Positions 31,935 through 40,874 of a stretch of DNA of 64,000 nt are shown piece after piece. Numbering within the stretch: position 1 is the first letter of the stretch; each line of letters begins with the position of its first letter. The position numbers and the translations under genes are program-made. The notes below the pieces were generated by a model. It ran no database searches. It was not told the DNA's origin and was given only the letters and a program-made list of their open reading frames with translations. The stretch lies in contig NZ_CP042593.1 of NCBI RefSeq assembly GCF_007995155.1, positions 786,001-850,000 of the forward strand, written 5' to 3'. This DNA comes from Cytobacillus dafuensis. Its GTDB lineage: Bacteria > Bacillota > Bacilli > Bacillales > Cytobacillaceae.

Positions 31935-33787
31935 TTAAACTACCTACCTCTAATAAAGTCTCATACGGAATAATTGAACTTAATCCTAATGGAACGATTC
32001 AAAAAATAAACACAGAAGGAAATCGACTATTAATTTCGGAGGAAAGTGATTCCGACAATCTTTTTCACCGAGTAAAAAACAACGAAATTAAGACAAAGCT
32101 TCACGAATGCTTTATGGGGAAATCCAATGAGTTTATTGCTACCATTGATACACAACCGCACTTATTTTTATTTCATCGAACATTTAAAGATCAAAGGTTA
32201 GTTAATATTCATATATACATATTTAATGTCATTCATATACAAAATTCTCATGAGTATAATAACTGGAATAATCATTTATTATCCTCAATTGGAGAAATGG
32301 CTGCTGGCATTGCTCATGAGGTAAGAAATCCCTTGACTGCCGTGAAAGGGTTTCTCCAATTAATGGAACAAAATCATAATCAAGAATATATTCAAATTGC
32401 AAAAAGTGAATTGGACCGGGCTATACAAACTTTAAATGATTTAATGAGTGTATCAAAGCCAGAATTTTTTCAAGAAAAACATACTACATTCAATTTATGT
32501 TCAGAAATCGAATCGATTTTACTTTTATTTCAAAACCAGCTTTATCATATAAATTTAATAAAGAAGTTTGAACATGAAAATGCATTGATTACCGGTAGGA
32601 AGGATCAAATAAAAAAAGCATTGTTCAATTTAATTAAGAATGCGATCGAGGCGATGACTGAAGGTGGTACTTTGATCATTGAGCAATATGATGATGCTCA
32701 TGAAATTCACCTCAGCATTTCTGACTCCGGTATTGGCATCCCAAAAGACAAGTTGCGTTTGCTTGGTACTCCTTTCTTTACATTAAAACAGGATGGAAAA
32801 GGGATGGGTCTCGCACAAGTTTTTAATGCAATACAAAGCAGCAATGGCAAAATACGCGTCTCAAGTGAATCAGGACAAGGAACGACTTTTTTCCTTTCCT
32901 TCACTAAAACACTTCAACACTCTAACTCTTATTTGGGAGGTCATTCGATGATACAAACAGTCAATTCAAAGGAAGAATTATCTCAGTTTTTGAAGGACAA
33001 TATAGATTTTTATACAAAAGAGTGGATTCAATATTTACATAAAAATAAAAGCTATCTAATATCTTTAATAAGAGAAAACGGTCTTCTGGAAGAATACGAA
33101 GAAGAAGGAAATCCGATCATTAAAGTTGTGACTGAGAATATTTTAGAGCTTAAAACGGAAGAAATTATGGATTGGGCGAAAGAGGGAGGCAGTAAATGGG
33201 TAAAAACGGACTTTCCGATACATTTATCCTTGGAACTTTTTCAATCAGCCCGTGGAATTATTTGGAATGCAATCAAAATATTTTACCTTGAATCCAAACA
33301 CTCTCTTAGTATGGAGGAATTTTTTGCATTAGAACGCTATGTAAACGACATCATCGATTTATATATAGATTCTCATACTGCTTATTATGTTAATTATAAA
33401 GATGAATTGTTAAAGAGCCATCGTGAAACCGTAGATGAATTGTCTGTTCCTATTATTCCGATCGCTGAAAAAGTTTGTATTCTTCCGATAGTGGGCAATG
33501 TGGACACATTTCGGGCAAAAAAAATCCGCGAAAAGACGCTCTTCAAGGTAAAAGAGCTAAAAGCTGAGCGATTAATAATTGATATTTCAGGTGTACCTTT
33601 TATCGATACATCCGTTGTTAACCACTTATTTAAAATTGTAAAAGGCATTAAATTATTAGGCTGTTCAACTATTTTAACAGGAATCAGTCCTGATATTGCA
33701 GACACAATGATAGAACTCGGAATCGAAATTGACAATGAGCTAAAAACGAAGTCTGACCTACAGCAGGCTTTGCAGGAGATTCAATAA
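31931..33787 (+). CDS. Histidine kinase fused to RsbR-like and STAS domains
   Basis: This 618-aa fusion carries a PAS-like N-terminal region (1-105) and a HisKA domain with GEMAAGIAHEVRNPLTAVKG (phospho-accepting His129). A HATPase follows (NLIKNAIEAM, about 233-242; DSGIGI 265-270; GKGMGL 289-294). Next comes an all-helical RsbR-like segment (about 340-500), then a STAS domain (about 510-618). Thr560 (FIDTSVV) and Thr592 (DIADTMIEL) align with the two RsbRA threonines phosphorylated by RsbT. The start is TTG 31931 with GGGGGT upstream. No response regulator is adjacent. An internal GGGAGG and ATG at 32948 could also yield a free RsbR-like protein. Confidence 0.88.
   Translation: MIKLPTSNKVSYGIIELNPNGTIQKINTEGNRLLISEESDSDNLFHRVKNNEIKTKLHECFMGKSNEFIATIDTQPHLFLFHRTFKDQRLVNIHIYIFNVIHIQNSHEYNNWNNHLLSSIGEMAAGIAHEVRNPLTAVKGFLQLMEQNHNQEYIQIAKSELDRAIQTLNDLMSVSKPEFFQEKHTTFNLCSEIESILLLFQNQLYHINLIKKFEHENALITGRKDQIKKALFNLIKNAIEAMTEGGTLIIEQYDDAHEIHLSISDSGIGIPKDKLRLLGTPFFTLKQDGKGMGLAQVFNAIQSSNGKIRVSSESGQGTTFFLSFTKTLQHSNSYLGGHSMIQTVNSKEELSQFLKDNIDFYTKEWIQYLHKNKSYLISLIRENGLLEEYEEEGNPIIKVVTENILELKTEEIMDWAKEGGSKWVKTDFPIHLSLELFQSARGIIWNAIKIFYLESKHSLSMEEFFALERYVNDIIDLYIDSHTAYYVNYKDELLKSHRETVDELSVPIIPIAEKVCILPIVGNVDTFRAKKIREKTLFKVKELKAERLIIDISGVPFIDTSVVNHLFKIVKGIKLLGCSTILTGISPDIADTMIELGIEIDNELKTKSDLQQALQEIQ
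32935..32950 (+). promoter_or_regulatory. Internal Shine-Dalgarno and ATG inside the kinase-RsbR gene
   Basis: GGGAGG (32935-32940), a 7-base spacer and ATG at 32948-32950 fall exactly between the HATPase and RsbR-like parts, in frame. Translation would give a 279-aa protein, close to the usual RsbR length of about 275 aa. Confidence 0.6.
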
Positions 33788-33795
33788 TTTAAGAT

Positions 33796-33840
33796 AAAAA
33801 TGCACTATTTCCAAAAAAAGAGGAAATGTGCATTTTTGTT
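33796..33840 (+). terminator. Terminator between converging kinase-RsbR and mtnE genes
   Basis: AAAAATGCACTATTTCC pairs with GGAAATGTGCATTTTT (one bulged base). The A/T-rich ends suit both directions. Confidence 0.8.
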
Positions 33841-33864
33841 TACCTTAATATCACAAGAAACTTC

Positions 33865-35034
33865 CTATTTTGAAAAAAGATTAAGTTTCCCAATCCGATC
33901 TACGGCCTCTACTAATAACTCTTCATCCACCAATAATCCGACGCGGATGTACCCTTCGCCATATTCTCCAAATCCATTACCAGCAGCAACCGCTACATCC
34001 ACTTTCTCTAGTAAATAATCTGCGAAAGCTTCGCTCGTAAATCCGCTTGGAACAGGGAGCCAAGCGAAAAATGATCCTCTTGGAGCTTGGACATCCCACC
34101 CAATTTTACGGCATTCGTTCATAAGTACATTTCTTCTGCTTTCATAGCGAGCAACCAGTTTATCGACACATTGTTGATCATCTGTTAGCGCAACAGCAGC
34201 TGCTTTTTGTACGGCTGGAAAGAGGCTGCAGTATAAATGATCTTGTATGAGATTAAGCGCTTCGATAATGGTCGGATTTCCAACGGCAAAGCCAACACGC
34301 CATCCTGCCATATTATACGTTTTCGATAGCGTATACATTTCGACGCCAATATCTTTAGCACCCTCCACTTCGAGAAAACTGATTGGCTTTTTACCGTCAA
34401 ATCCAATGGCACCGTAGGCAAAATCATGCAAAATCGTAATATGATGCTTTTTTGCAAAGGCAACGGTTTCTTCAAAAAAAGCTCGATCAGCCGTTGCGCC
34501 GGTAGGATTGTTCGGATAGTTAAGATACATGAGTTTCGCTTCTTCTCTTTGGTTAACAGGAATGGCATTGTAGTCTGGTAAAAAATGATTTTCTACTTTT
34601 AACGGAAAAGTTTGATATTTGACGTTTGCTAAGACAGCACCTGATAAATAATCAGGATATCCAGGGTCAGGTAATAGCATGAGGTCGCCCTCGTTTAGCA
34701 AGCACATTGGGAGCTCGACAAGTCCAGCTTTCGTCCCAAAAAGAACTGCCACTTCAGTTGCTGGGTCAATGTCAAGACCGTATTGTTTTTTATAAAATAC
34801 AGCAGCTGCATTTTTTAACTCTTGAATCCCGCGAAAAGGAGAGTACTTATGAGTTATCGGGTCCTCTGCAGCGGCTTGTAATGCTTTGACAATATGGGGA
34901 GGTGTAGGCTGATCAGGATTTCCTTGTCCCAAATTAATTACTTCTCGACCTTCAGCTATGGCTTTGCCCACTTTTTCAACTAAAGATGCAAAAAATTGAA
35001 CGGGTAATTTTTTTAAGCGCTCTGAATATTCCAT
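33865..35034 (-). CDS. mtnE: Methionine-salvage aminotransferase MtnE (PLP-dependent)
   Basis: The 389-aa class I aminotransferase closely follows B. subtilis MtnE (YkrV) as I recall it: VINLGQGNPDQPTPPHIV, YLNYPNNPTGA, HDFAYGAIGFDGKKP and TLSKTYNMAGWRVGFA, whose Lys binds pyridoxal phosphate. MtnE transaminates 2-keto-4-methylthiobutyrate to methionine in the last step of methionine salvage. I chose ATG 35034, with AAGGTGG five bases upstream; the GTG at 35043 overlaps that site. No other mtn gene is adjacent and no S-box riboswitch was seen. Confidence 0.87.
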   Translation of the reverse strand: MEYSERLKKLPVQFFASLVEKVGKAIAEGREVINLGQGNPDQPTPPHIVKALQAAAEDPITHKYSPFRGIQELKNAAAVFYKKQYGLDIDPATEVAVLFGTKAGLVELPMCLLNEGDLMLLPDPGYPDYLSGAVLANVKYQTFPLKVENHFLPDYNAIPVNQREEAKLMYLNYPNNPTGATADRAFFEETVAFAKKHHITILHDFAYGAIGFDGKKPISFLEVEGAKDIGVEMYTLSKTYNMAGWRVGFAVGNPTIIEALNLIQDHLYCSLFPAVQKAAAVALTDDQQCVDKLVARYESRRNVLMNECRKIGWDVQAPRGSFFAWLPVPSGFTSEAFADYLLEKVDVAVAAGNGFGEYGEGYIRVGLLVDEELLVEAVDRIGKLNLFSK

Positions 35035-35344
35035 ACAATCCACCTTTTCTGCAAAATGATTAAGATTAATTTCAAATTTTATATTCTTTCATTAAAAATG
35101 TCTATTATAATGTTCCTTAAGAATTTAAGTGTCAAAACACTTGAATATCAATGAAAGAAAAGTTAAGAAAAGGGAATAACAATAATAGGGAAGTACCTAG
35201 GAATAAAACAAATTAGTGAATGATTAGTAAAAATGGGTTAGAAAAAATGTAAAGAATATATTTTTCTATATTAAATTCTGAATAAAATTATTGTTAAGAT
35301 ATGATATAATTATTTTAAAAAAATAACAGTAAGGAGCATTCGCT
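35035..35344. other. Intergenic region between mtnE and proline dehydrogenase gene
   Basis: The region is AT-rich. It holds a small hairpin AAGTGT/ACACTT near 35128-35143 and TATAAT at 35305-35310, a likely -10 for the plus-strand gene without a convincing -35. No gene seen. Confidence 0.45.
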
Positions 35345-36322
35345 ATGTTAAAAGATATTTTTATGGGCCTTTCCCAAAACCAATTACTAAACAGTGCAGC
35401 TAAAAAGTACGGGTTAAAAATGGGGGCGCAAAATGTCGTAGCGGGAACGAATATTGAAGAAACGATCAAGAGTATTAAAGAGCTAAATGCTCACGGAATC
35501 TCTTGTACTGTAGATAACTTAGGTGAGTTCGTATTTAAAGAAGAAGAAGCACTAGAAGCGAAAGAACAAATCTTAAAAGTTATTGAAGCGATTCATGAAA
35601 ATAAAGTTGCTGCCCATATCTCTTTAAAGCCGACACAATTAGGTCTAGATATTGATTATTACTTCTGCTTAAGCAACTTAAGAGAAATTGTCGATTTAGC
35701 AAGCAAATATGATATTTTCGTCAATTTTGATATGGAAGATTACGGTCATCTACAGCCTTCCTTTGATCTATTAGATGAGCTTTCAAAAGAGCATGATAAT
35801 GTTGGAACTGTTATTCAAGCTTATTTCTTCCGTGCAGAAGATGATATCGAAAAATATAAAAATTATCGTTTACGTATCGTTAAAGGTGCTTATAAAGAAC
35901 CAGAGCATTATGCATACCAAGATAAACAGGATATTGATGCAAACTTTATTAAGTTAATCGAATACCATCTTTTAAATGGTAAATTTACATCAATCGCAAC
36001 TCATGATCATAATATTATTAACCATGTAAAACAATTTGTTAAAAAGAATAATATTCCGAATGATAAGTTTGAATTCCAAATGCTTTACGGATTCAGAAAA
36101 GATCTTCAATTAAAGCTAGCAAGTGAAGGCTATAACTTCTGTACGTATGTGCCATTTGGAAAAGACTGGTACGGATACTTCATGCGTCGTTTAGCAGAAA
36201 GACCGCAAAACTTAAACCTTGTGGTTAAACAAGTATTTAACAAAAAAACAAACACAGTGCTTGGTGTAGCAGCAGGTGCGTTTCTACTAGGAAGAATAAC
36301 TAAGAAGAAAAAAGGAAAATAA
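35345..36322 (+). CDS. Proline dehydrogenase (FadM/PutB type)
   Basis: The 325-aa protein has the FAD-binding TIM barrel of monofunctional proline dehydrogenases. Motifs: HISLKPTQLGLDIDYYFC, VNFDMEDYGH, VIQAYFFRAEDDIEKY, RIVKGAYKEPEHYAY, IATHDHNIINH and the Arg pair YFMRRLAERPQN (substrate-binding RRxxExxN). It oxidises proline to pyrroline-5-carboxylate and passes electrons to quinone. AAGGAGC precedes ATG 35345. The partner P5C dehydrogenase is not in the neighbourhood. A C-terminal basic tail after a hydrophobic stretch (TVLGVAAGAFLLGRI) may touch the membrane. Confidence 0.9.
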   Translation: MLKDIFMGLSQNQLLNSAAKKYGLKMGAQNVVAGTNIEETIKSIKELNAHGISCTVDNLGEFVFKEEEALEAKEQILKVIEAIHENKVAAHISLKPTQLGLDIDYYFCLSNLREIVDLASKYDIFVNFDMEDYGHLQPSFDLLDELSKEHDNVGTVIQAYFFRAEDDIEKYKNYRLRIVKGAYKEPEHYAYQDKQDIDANFIKLIEYHLLNGKFTSIATHDHNIINHVKQFVKKNNIPNDKFEFQMLYGFRKDLQLKLASEGYNFCTYVPFGKDWYGYFMRRLAERPQNLNLVVKQVFNKKTNTVLGVAAGAFLLGRITKKKKGK

Positions 36323-36477
36323 TCATCTAAAATGAAATTAGATATTATATTCTTTTAACGTTTTATACAATGGGTTCTGACCCTTACCAAACTAAATATA
36401 ATTCCTTTAATTTGGTCCAGAGAGGCCGAAAAGGGTTGATAGACTGACACTTAATTTTTGTCATCTTATATTTTCAT

Positions 36478-36517
36478 GCCCTTTTGTCCTCTGTGACAGA
36501 AGGGCATTATTTTTTTG
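36478..36517 (+). terminator. Terminator of proline dehydrogenase gene
   Basis: GCCCTTTTGTC (36478-36488) pairs with GACAGAAGGGC (36495-36505), followed by a T-rich run. Confidence 0.8.
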
Positions 36518-36647
36518 GTTAAAATCAGGCCTCTTTTAAATAAGTCCTGTGAGACTTGAAAAGAGAATGGAAGAGAAATTTGTTCCATTCCTTCAATACA
36601 AGAGGAATCTAATAACTGCAAGAAACATATTGAGAGGGTGGAGCAAA

Positions 36648-37841
36648 ATGGATTATCGTAAAAAGACAGTCATAGCATCAGTGGCAGGTTTAACATTAGA
36701 AGGTATGGACATCATGTTTATCTCCTTTGCCATGTCCATGATCGTTGCACATTTTCATTTAGACTTAGCAACAGGGGGATTAATTTCATCTATAACAAAT
36801 ATGGGAATGCTTGCCGGAGGAGTTATTTTCGGGATCTTAGCAGATAAGTTTGGCAGGGTGAAAATTTTCACCTATACAATTATATTGTTTGCAATTGGTA
36901 CTGCCTTAACAGGATTAGCTACAAGTATTGAACAGATTTATATATTCAGATTTATTGCTGGGCTTGGTGCTGGTGGAGAATATGGAATAGGAATGGCGCT
37001 TGTTGCAGAAGCATGGCCGAAAAATAAACAGGGAAGAGCCTCTTCGTATGTAAGTGTAGGAGCTCAATATGGTGTTATTCTCGCTGCTTTGCTAAGTGCA
37101 ATCATCCTGCCTACTTTAGGGTGGAGAGCATTGTTTTTTGTAGGAGTGTTACCGGTTATTTTCGCCTTTATTGTACGCAAAAACTTAGATGAATCCCCAG
37201 AGTGGCTCGCTGCCAGGAAGGACCAAAAGGCTGCAAATAAACAAGAGAAAGGTAAGCTGCATCAGTTATTTGAAACACCTAGAACAGCGATAACAACGAT
37301 TTCATTAGCGATTATGGCAACTGTTCAAATCGCAGGTTACAATGGATTAATGATCTGGCTGCCCTCTATGCTTCAAAAATCACAAGGATTATCTGTATCT
37401 AGTTCAGCACTATGGACAATCAGTACAGCTGTTGGAATGATTATAGGTATGCTTACTTTTGGACAATTTATGGATCGATTTGGAGCAAAGCGTTCTTTTG
37501 GAGTCTTTCTATTAGCCTCTGCATCTGCGGTATTTTTATACTCATATGCACAAGGTGGTGCAGCAGTCTTGATTGGCGGGGCCATTGTTGGGTTCTTTTC
37601 GAATGGGATGTTTGCAGGATATGGAGCATTGATCAGCAGCTATTATCCAGTACAAGTTCGAAGTACTGCTACGAATACGATTTTTAACTTTGGACGAGCA
37701 GTAGGTGGATTATCGCCAATCCTCGTGGGCTACATTCTACAAAACTATGATATGACGGTTGCAATGGCTTATCTAGCAGTCTTATACTGCCTATCCTTTG
37801 TTGTCATGCTAAGTCTTAAAAAAGAGAAGTTTAGTATTTAA
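36648..37841 (+). CDS. MFS transporter, aromatic acid/NiaP-like family
   Basis: The 397-aa protein has 12 hydrophobic helices and sugar-porter-type MFS motifs: LEGMDIMFISFAM in helix 1 with the acidic Asp typical of aromatic acid:H+ symporters, GILADKFGRVKIF (motif A), and RFIAGLGAGGEYGIGMALVAEAWP (helix 4-5). NiaP (niacin), benzoate and 4-hydroxybenzoate carriers share this pattern. I chose ATG 36648, with a GTGGAGC site; the upstream extension from 36549 lacks one. It stands alone and is closed by a terminator. Confidence 0.85.
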   Translation: MDYRKKTVIASVAGLTLEGMDIMFISFAMSMIVAHFHLDLATGGLISSITNMGMLAGGVIFGILADKFGRVKIFTYTIILFAIGTALTGLATSIEQIYIFRFIAGLGAGGEYGIGMALVAEAWPKNKQGRASSYVSVGAQYGVILAALLSAIILPTLGWRALFFVGVLPVIFAFIVRKNLDESPEWLAARKDQKAANKQEKGKLHQLFETPRTAITTISLAIMATVQIAGYNGLMIWLPSMLQKSQGLSVSSSALWTISTAVGMIIGMLTFGQFMDRFGAKRSFGVFLLASASAVFLYSYAQGGAAVLIGGAIVGFFSNGMFAGYGALISSYYPVQVRSTATNTIFNFGRAVGGLSPILVGYILQNYDMTVAMAYLAVLYCLSFVVMLSLKKEKFSI

Positions 37842-37867
37842 AAAAGAAAGAAGCTTAATATATCAAA

Positions 37868-37909
37868 GGTCAGTCCCCAATCAAATGTTGGCGGACTGGC
37901 CTTTTTTTT
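37868..37909 (+). terminator. Terminator of NiaP-like gene
   Basis: GGTCAGTCC (37868-37876) pairs with GGACTGGCC (37893-37901, one G-U pair), followed by eight T. Confidence 0.85.
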
Positions 37910-38004
37910 GAAATGTTTTTTTATCCAATGGTTTTTTTCTCTTAAAGAGGGAACTTTATTAGTATCTGATAAAAAATGGAATTCTACTTAAGGAGTGTGT
38001 GATT

Positions 38005-38100
38005 ATGTATAAAAAGCAAGAGAAAATGCTAATCTTGGTTACGTTTACAGTTGCTGGTATCATCCTGCTATCCATAATAGGAAGAGTTTTCGGAAGTTAA
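38005..38100 (+). CDS. 31-aa single-helix microprotein upstream of cydA
   Basis: The ORF reads MYKKQEKMLILVTFTVAGII and then LLSIIGRVFGS: a basic N terminus and one hydrophobic helix. AAGGAG at 37990-37995 sits nine bases before ATG 38005, and cydA begins 14 bases after its stop. Coupling to the cytochrome bd operon suggests a membrane accessory of the oxidase. I do not recognise the family. Confidence 0.6.
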   Translation: MYKKQEKMLILVTFTVAGIILLSIIGRVFGS

Positions 38101-38114
38101 GGAGGCATTAGGGT

Positions 38115-39461
38115 ATGGGAAATGAGGAGGCAGTGTTTTTTAGTCGCGTGCTCACAGAACTGACATTATCGTTTCATATTATTTTCGCTACGATTGGTGT
38201 AGGGATTCCATTGATGATTATGATTGCACAGTGGGTCGGAATTAAGAAGAATGATGAACATTATATATTACTTGCACGAAGATGGGCGCGTGGCTATGTC
38301 ATCACAGTGGCAGTTGGTGTTGTAACAGGGACTGCCATCGGCTTACAGCTCTCGCTACTGTGGCCAAAATTCATGGAACTAGCAGGAAACGTTATTGCGT
38401 TGCCTTTATTTATGGAAACATTTGCGTTTTTCTTTGAAGCAATTTTTCTAGGGATTTACCTATATACATGGGACCGTTTTGAAAATCAGAAGAAACATTT
38501 GCTGTTATTAATACCGGTCGCAGCAGGCGCATCTTTTTCGGCTGTATTTATTTCAATTGTGAATGCTTTCATGAATACACCGCAAGGATTTGAGCTTGTA
38601 GAAGGCCAATTAATTAATATCAATCCACTGATCGCGATGTTTAACCCTGCAATGCCAACGAAAGTCACTCATGTCGTAGTAACTGCTTATATGACATCAG
38701 CTTTTGTACTCGCAGCCATTGCTGCTTTTCGATTGCTAAAAGGGTCTAATCATATTTATCATAAAAAAGCCCTTTATTTAACAATGAAATTAGGGTTGAT
38801 TTTCTCGATCGCGTCTGCGATTATCGGTGATTTTTCTGGGAAATTTTTAGCCGAGTACCAACCGGAAAAATTAGCTGCTGCTGAGTGGCATTTTGAAACA
38901 GAAAGTAGTGCACCGCTGATTTTATTAGGTGTTTTAGAGGATGGAGAAATAAAGTATGAGATTAAGATTCCATTTGCTTTAAGTATGTTAGCGCATAATG
39001 ATCCAACGGCAGAAGTAATTGGCTTAGATCAATTTCCGAAAGATGAAATTCCACCACTATACATTCACTATTTATTTGATCTGATGGTGTTTATCGGTAT
39101 GTGGTTAGTTGCGATTTCTGCTGTATATGTTATCAGCATATGGAAGGGCTGGGGGTTTGTAAAATCGAAAAGGTTTCTCGGTCTGATCGTTGCTGGAGGT
39201 CCGCTCGCAATGCTTGCTATTGAAGCTGGATGGTGGCTGACAGAAGTCGGACGCCAGCCTTGGATTTTACGTGGATTAATGAAAACAGAGAATGCAGCAA
39301 CTTCAAGTGGTCAAGTTGATCTTATGCTTATATTATTCAGTGGATTATATCTGATTTTAGGTATAGGGGTTATTGTTGTATTAAGAAGAATGTTTAAACG
39401 AAATCCAGTTGAAAAAGAGATGGAAGATCGGCAGGCGGAAATGGATGGTGAATATCATTGA
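38115..39461 (+). CDS. cydA: Cytochrome bd quinol oxidase subunit I
   Basis: The 448-aa membrane protein is the haem-bearing subunit of cytochrome bd, which oxidises quinol and reduces oxygen to water. Visible family segments: the N-terminal helix with ELTLSFHIIFATIGVGIPLM (haem ligand His), WARGYVITVAVGVVTGTAIGLQLSLLWP, MAGP-equivalent PLFMETFAFFFEAIFLGIYLY, and GRQPWILRGLMKTENA. The Q loop is short, as in Bacillus and cyanide-insensitive types. GGAGG precedes ATG 38115. Overlaps cydB by four bases. Confidence 0.93.
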   Translation: MGNEEAVFFSRVLTELTLSFHIIFATIGVGIPLMIMIAQWVGIKKNDEHYILLARRWARGYVITVAVGVVTGTAIGLQLSLLWPKFMELAGNVIALPLFMETFAFFFEAIFLGIYLYTWDRFENQKKHLLLLIPVAAGASFSAVFISIVNAFMNTPQGFELVEGQLININPLIAMFNPAMPTKVTHVVVTAYMTSAFVLAAIAAFRLLKGSNHIYHKKALYLTMKLGLIFSIASAIIGDFSGKFLAEYQPEKLAAAEWHFETESSAPLILLGVLEDGEIKYEIKIPFALSMLAHNDPTAEVIGLDQFPKDEIPPLYIHYLFDLMVFIGMWLVAISAVYVISIWKGWGFVKSKRFLGLIVAGGPLAMLAIEAGWWLTEVGRQPWILRGLMKTENAATSSGQVDLMLILFSGLYLILGIGVIVVLRRMFKRNPVEKEMEDRQAEMDGEYH

Positions 39462-40471
39462 CACTAGAAATTATCGGAATATCAGTCTTGTGGCTATTTT
39501 TATTTGGATATGTGATCGTTGCGTCCATTGATTTTGGCGCAGGGGTTTTCAATGCATATAGTACCTTGACAAACCGGGAGCATATTTTAACGGATATTAT
39601 TCAACGGTATTTATCACCCGTTTGGGAAATTACGAATGTCTTTCTTGTTTTTTTCTTTGTTGGAATGGTTGGATTTTTTCCGAAGAGTGCATTTTATTAT
39701 GGTACGACATTGCTTATTCCAGCAAGCATTGCAACTATTTTGTTAGCGATTCGCGGCTCCTATTATGCTTTTGAGACATACGGATCGAGAGGGCATAAAG
39801 GATATACATTTATGTATGGATTATCAGGATTATTTATCCCAGCCTCGCTGTCAATCGTCCTTACCATTTCAGAGGGCGGATTTGTATTTATGAATGATTC
39901 TAAGCCAGTTCTTGATTATTGGGCATTGTTTTCTAATCCTCTGACTTGGAGTATTGTTTTACTTAGCTTTACAGCAGTCCTTTATATTTCAGCAGTATTT
40001 TTAACCTGGTATGCTGATAAAGCACAGGATAAGGATGCAACAGGATTATTAAGGAAATATGCACTTATCTGGGCAGGCCCTCTTATTATTACGGCTGCAG
40101 GAATAATTTTTGAATTGAAAGCGCATAATCCTGAACATTATGAGAGGATTTTTGACTTGTGGTGGATGTTTGGATTGTCGTTTCTATTGTTTATTGGTAC
40201 GGTTTGGTTCGTTTGGAAACGACGGAATTATGGTCTTGCCGTTTGGTTTCTTATCGGTCAATTTGCATTCGCCTTTTTTGCTTATGGGATTTCGCATTAT
40301 CCGTATCTTTTATATCCATATTTAACCTTGTATGATAGCTTTACAAACGAAGCCATGGCCATCGCGCTTATCATTGCTTTTATAGCGGGCTTGTGTTTAC
40401 TTATACCATCACTGTGGCTGCTGCTAAAACTATTTTTGTTCAATAAGAATTATGTGCGAGGGAAGAGCTGA
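39458..40471 (+). CDS. cydB: Cytochrome bd quinol oxidase subunit II
   Basis: The 337-aa partner of CydA has about nine hydrophobic helices. Its opening LWLFLFGYVIVASIDFGAGVF is diagnostic of CydB, and RYLSPVWEITNVFLVFFFVGMVGFFP follows. The gene starts at TTG 39458 inside the end of cydA (TTGA overlap). It is followed 25 bases later by the small subunit gene. No cydCD transporter genes are present in this window. Confidence 0.93.
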   Translation: MTLEIIGISVLWLFLFGYVIVASIDFGAGVFNAYSTLTNREHILTDIIQRYLSPVWEITNVFLVFFFVGMVGFFPKSAFYYGTTLLIPASIATILLAIRGSYYAFETYGSRGHKGYTFMYGLSGLFIPASLSIVLTISEGGFVFMNDSKPVLDYWALFSNPLTWSIVLLSFTAVLYISAVFLTWYADKAQDKDATGLLRKYALIWAGPLIITAAGIIFELKAHNPEHYERIFDLWWMFGLSFLLFIGTVWFVWKRRNYGLAVWFLIGQFAFAFFAYGISHYPYLLYPYLTLYDSFTNEAMAIALIIAFIAGLCLLIPSLWLLLKLFLFNKNYVRGKS

Positions 40472-40496
40472 GCTGCAATAATATGGAGGTTTCAAG

Positions 40497-40610
40497 ATGG
40501 AGAAATTTTTAGGCTTATATGCACCTTTTATCGTTCTGATTGGCTCAATTTTCGTAGCGTTTTGGATAGGTCCGAAAGATCGGGCTGTTAGTAGGGAACA
40601 GAAAGAATAG
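40497..40610 (+). CDS. cydS: Cytochrome bd small subunit CydS
   Basis: The 37-aa protein MEKFLGLYAPFIVLIGSIFV continues with AFWIGPKDRAVSREQKE. One helix with the LYAP.IV.....AFW pattern matches the CydS third subunit described for Geobacillus-type bd oxidase, which fills the site taken by CydX in other bacteria. TGGAGG precedes ATG 40497. Confidence 0.87.
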   Translation: MEKFLGLYAPFIVLIGSIFVAFWIGPKDRAVSREQKE

Positions 40611-40621
40611 ATTTGTTAGTA

Positions 40622-40656
40622 GGTCAGAATCTTCAAGGGAATTCTGACCCTTTTTT
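40622..40656 (+). terminator. Terminator of cyd operon
   Basis: GGTCAGAAT (40622-40630) pairs with ATTCTGACC (40641-40649), then CTTTTTT. Confidence 0.85.
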
Positions 40657-40781
40657 GTGTGAAAATGAAACCGACGACATTTTACATTTAGAGAAGAGAG
40701 TAGATGATTGTTTTCTATGTTAATCGTCTAGAAAGCGTCATATTTCTTAGCGTGTGTTATGAATTGTAAGAAGACAAAGAA

Positions 40782-40850
40782 GATTAGCTAATATTAGCTA
40801 ATCAATTCCCAAAATATATTCGTTAGAAAAACTCTTTAATCGTGTATAAT
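40782..40850 (+). promoter_or_regulatory. Perfect 22-bp palindrome and promoter
   Basis: A perfect 22-base palindrome occupies 40782-40803; its left half is GATTAGCTAAT. A weak -35 TTAGAA (40823-40828) and TATAAT (40845-40850), 16 bases apart, lie downstream, before the coiled-coil gene. An operator is likely, but no regulator is known. Confidence 0.6.
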
Positions 40851-40874
40851 AGAAAAGAAAAGGAGGTGAAAGAA

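Noticed and set aside
35035..35344. S-box or other methionine-related riboswitch before mtnE
   Set aside because: No conserved S-box segments were found on the minus strand; the region is simple AT-rich sequence.
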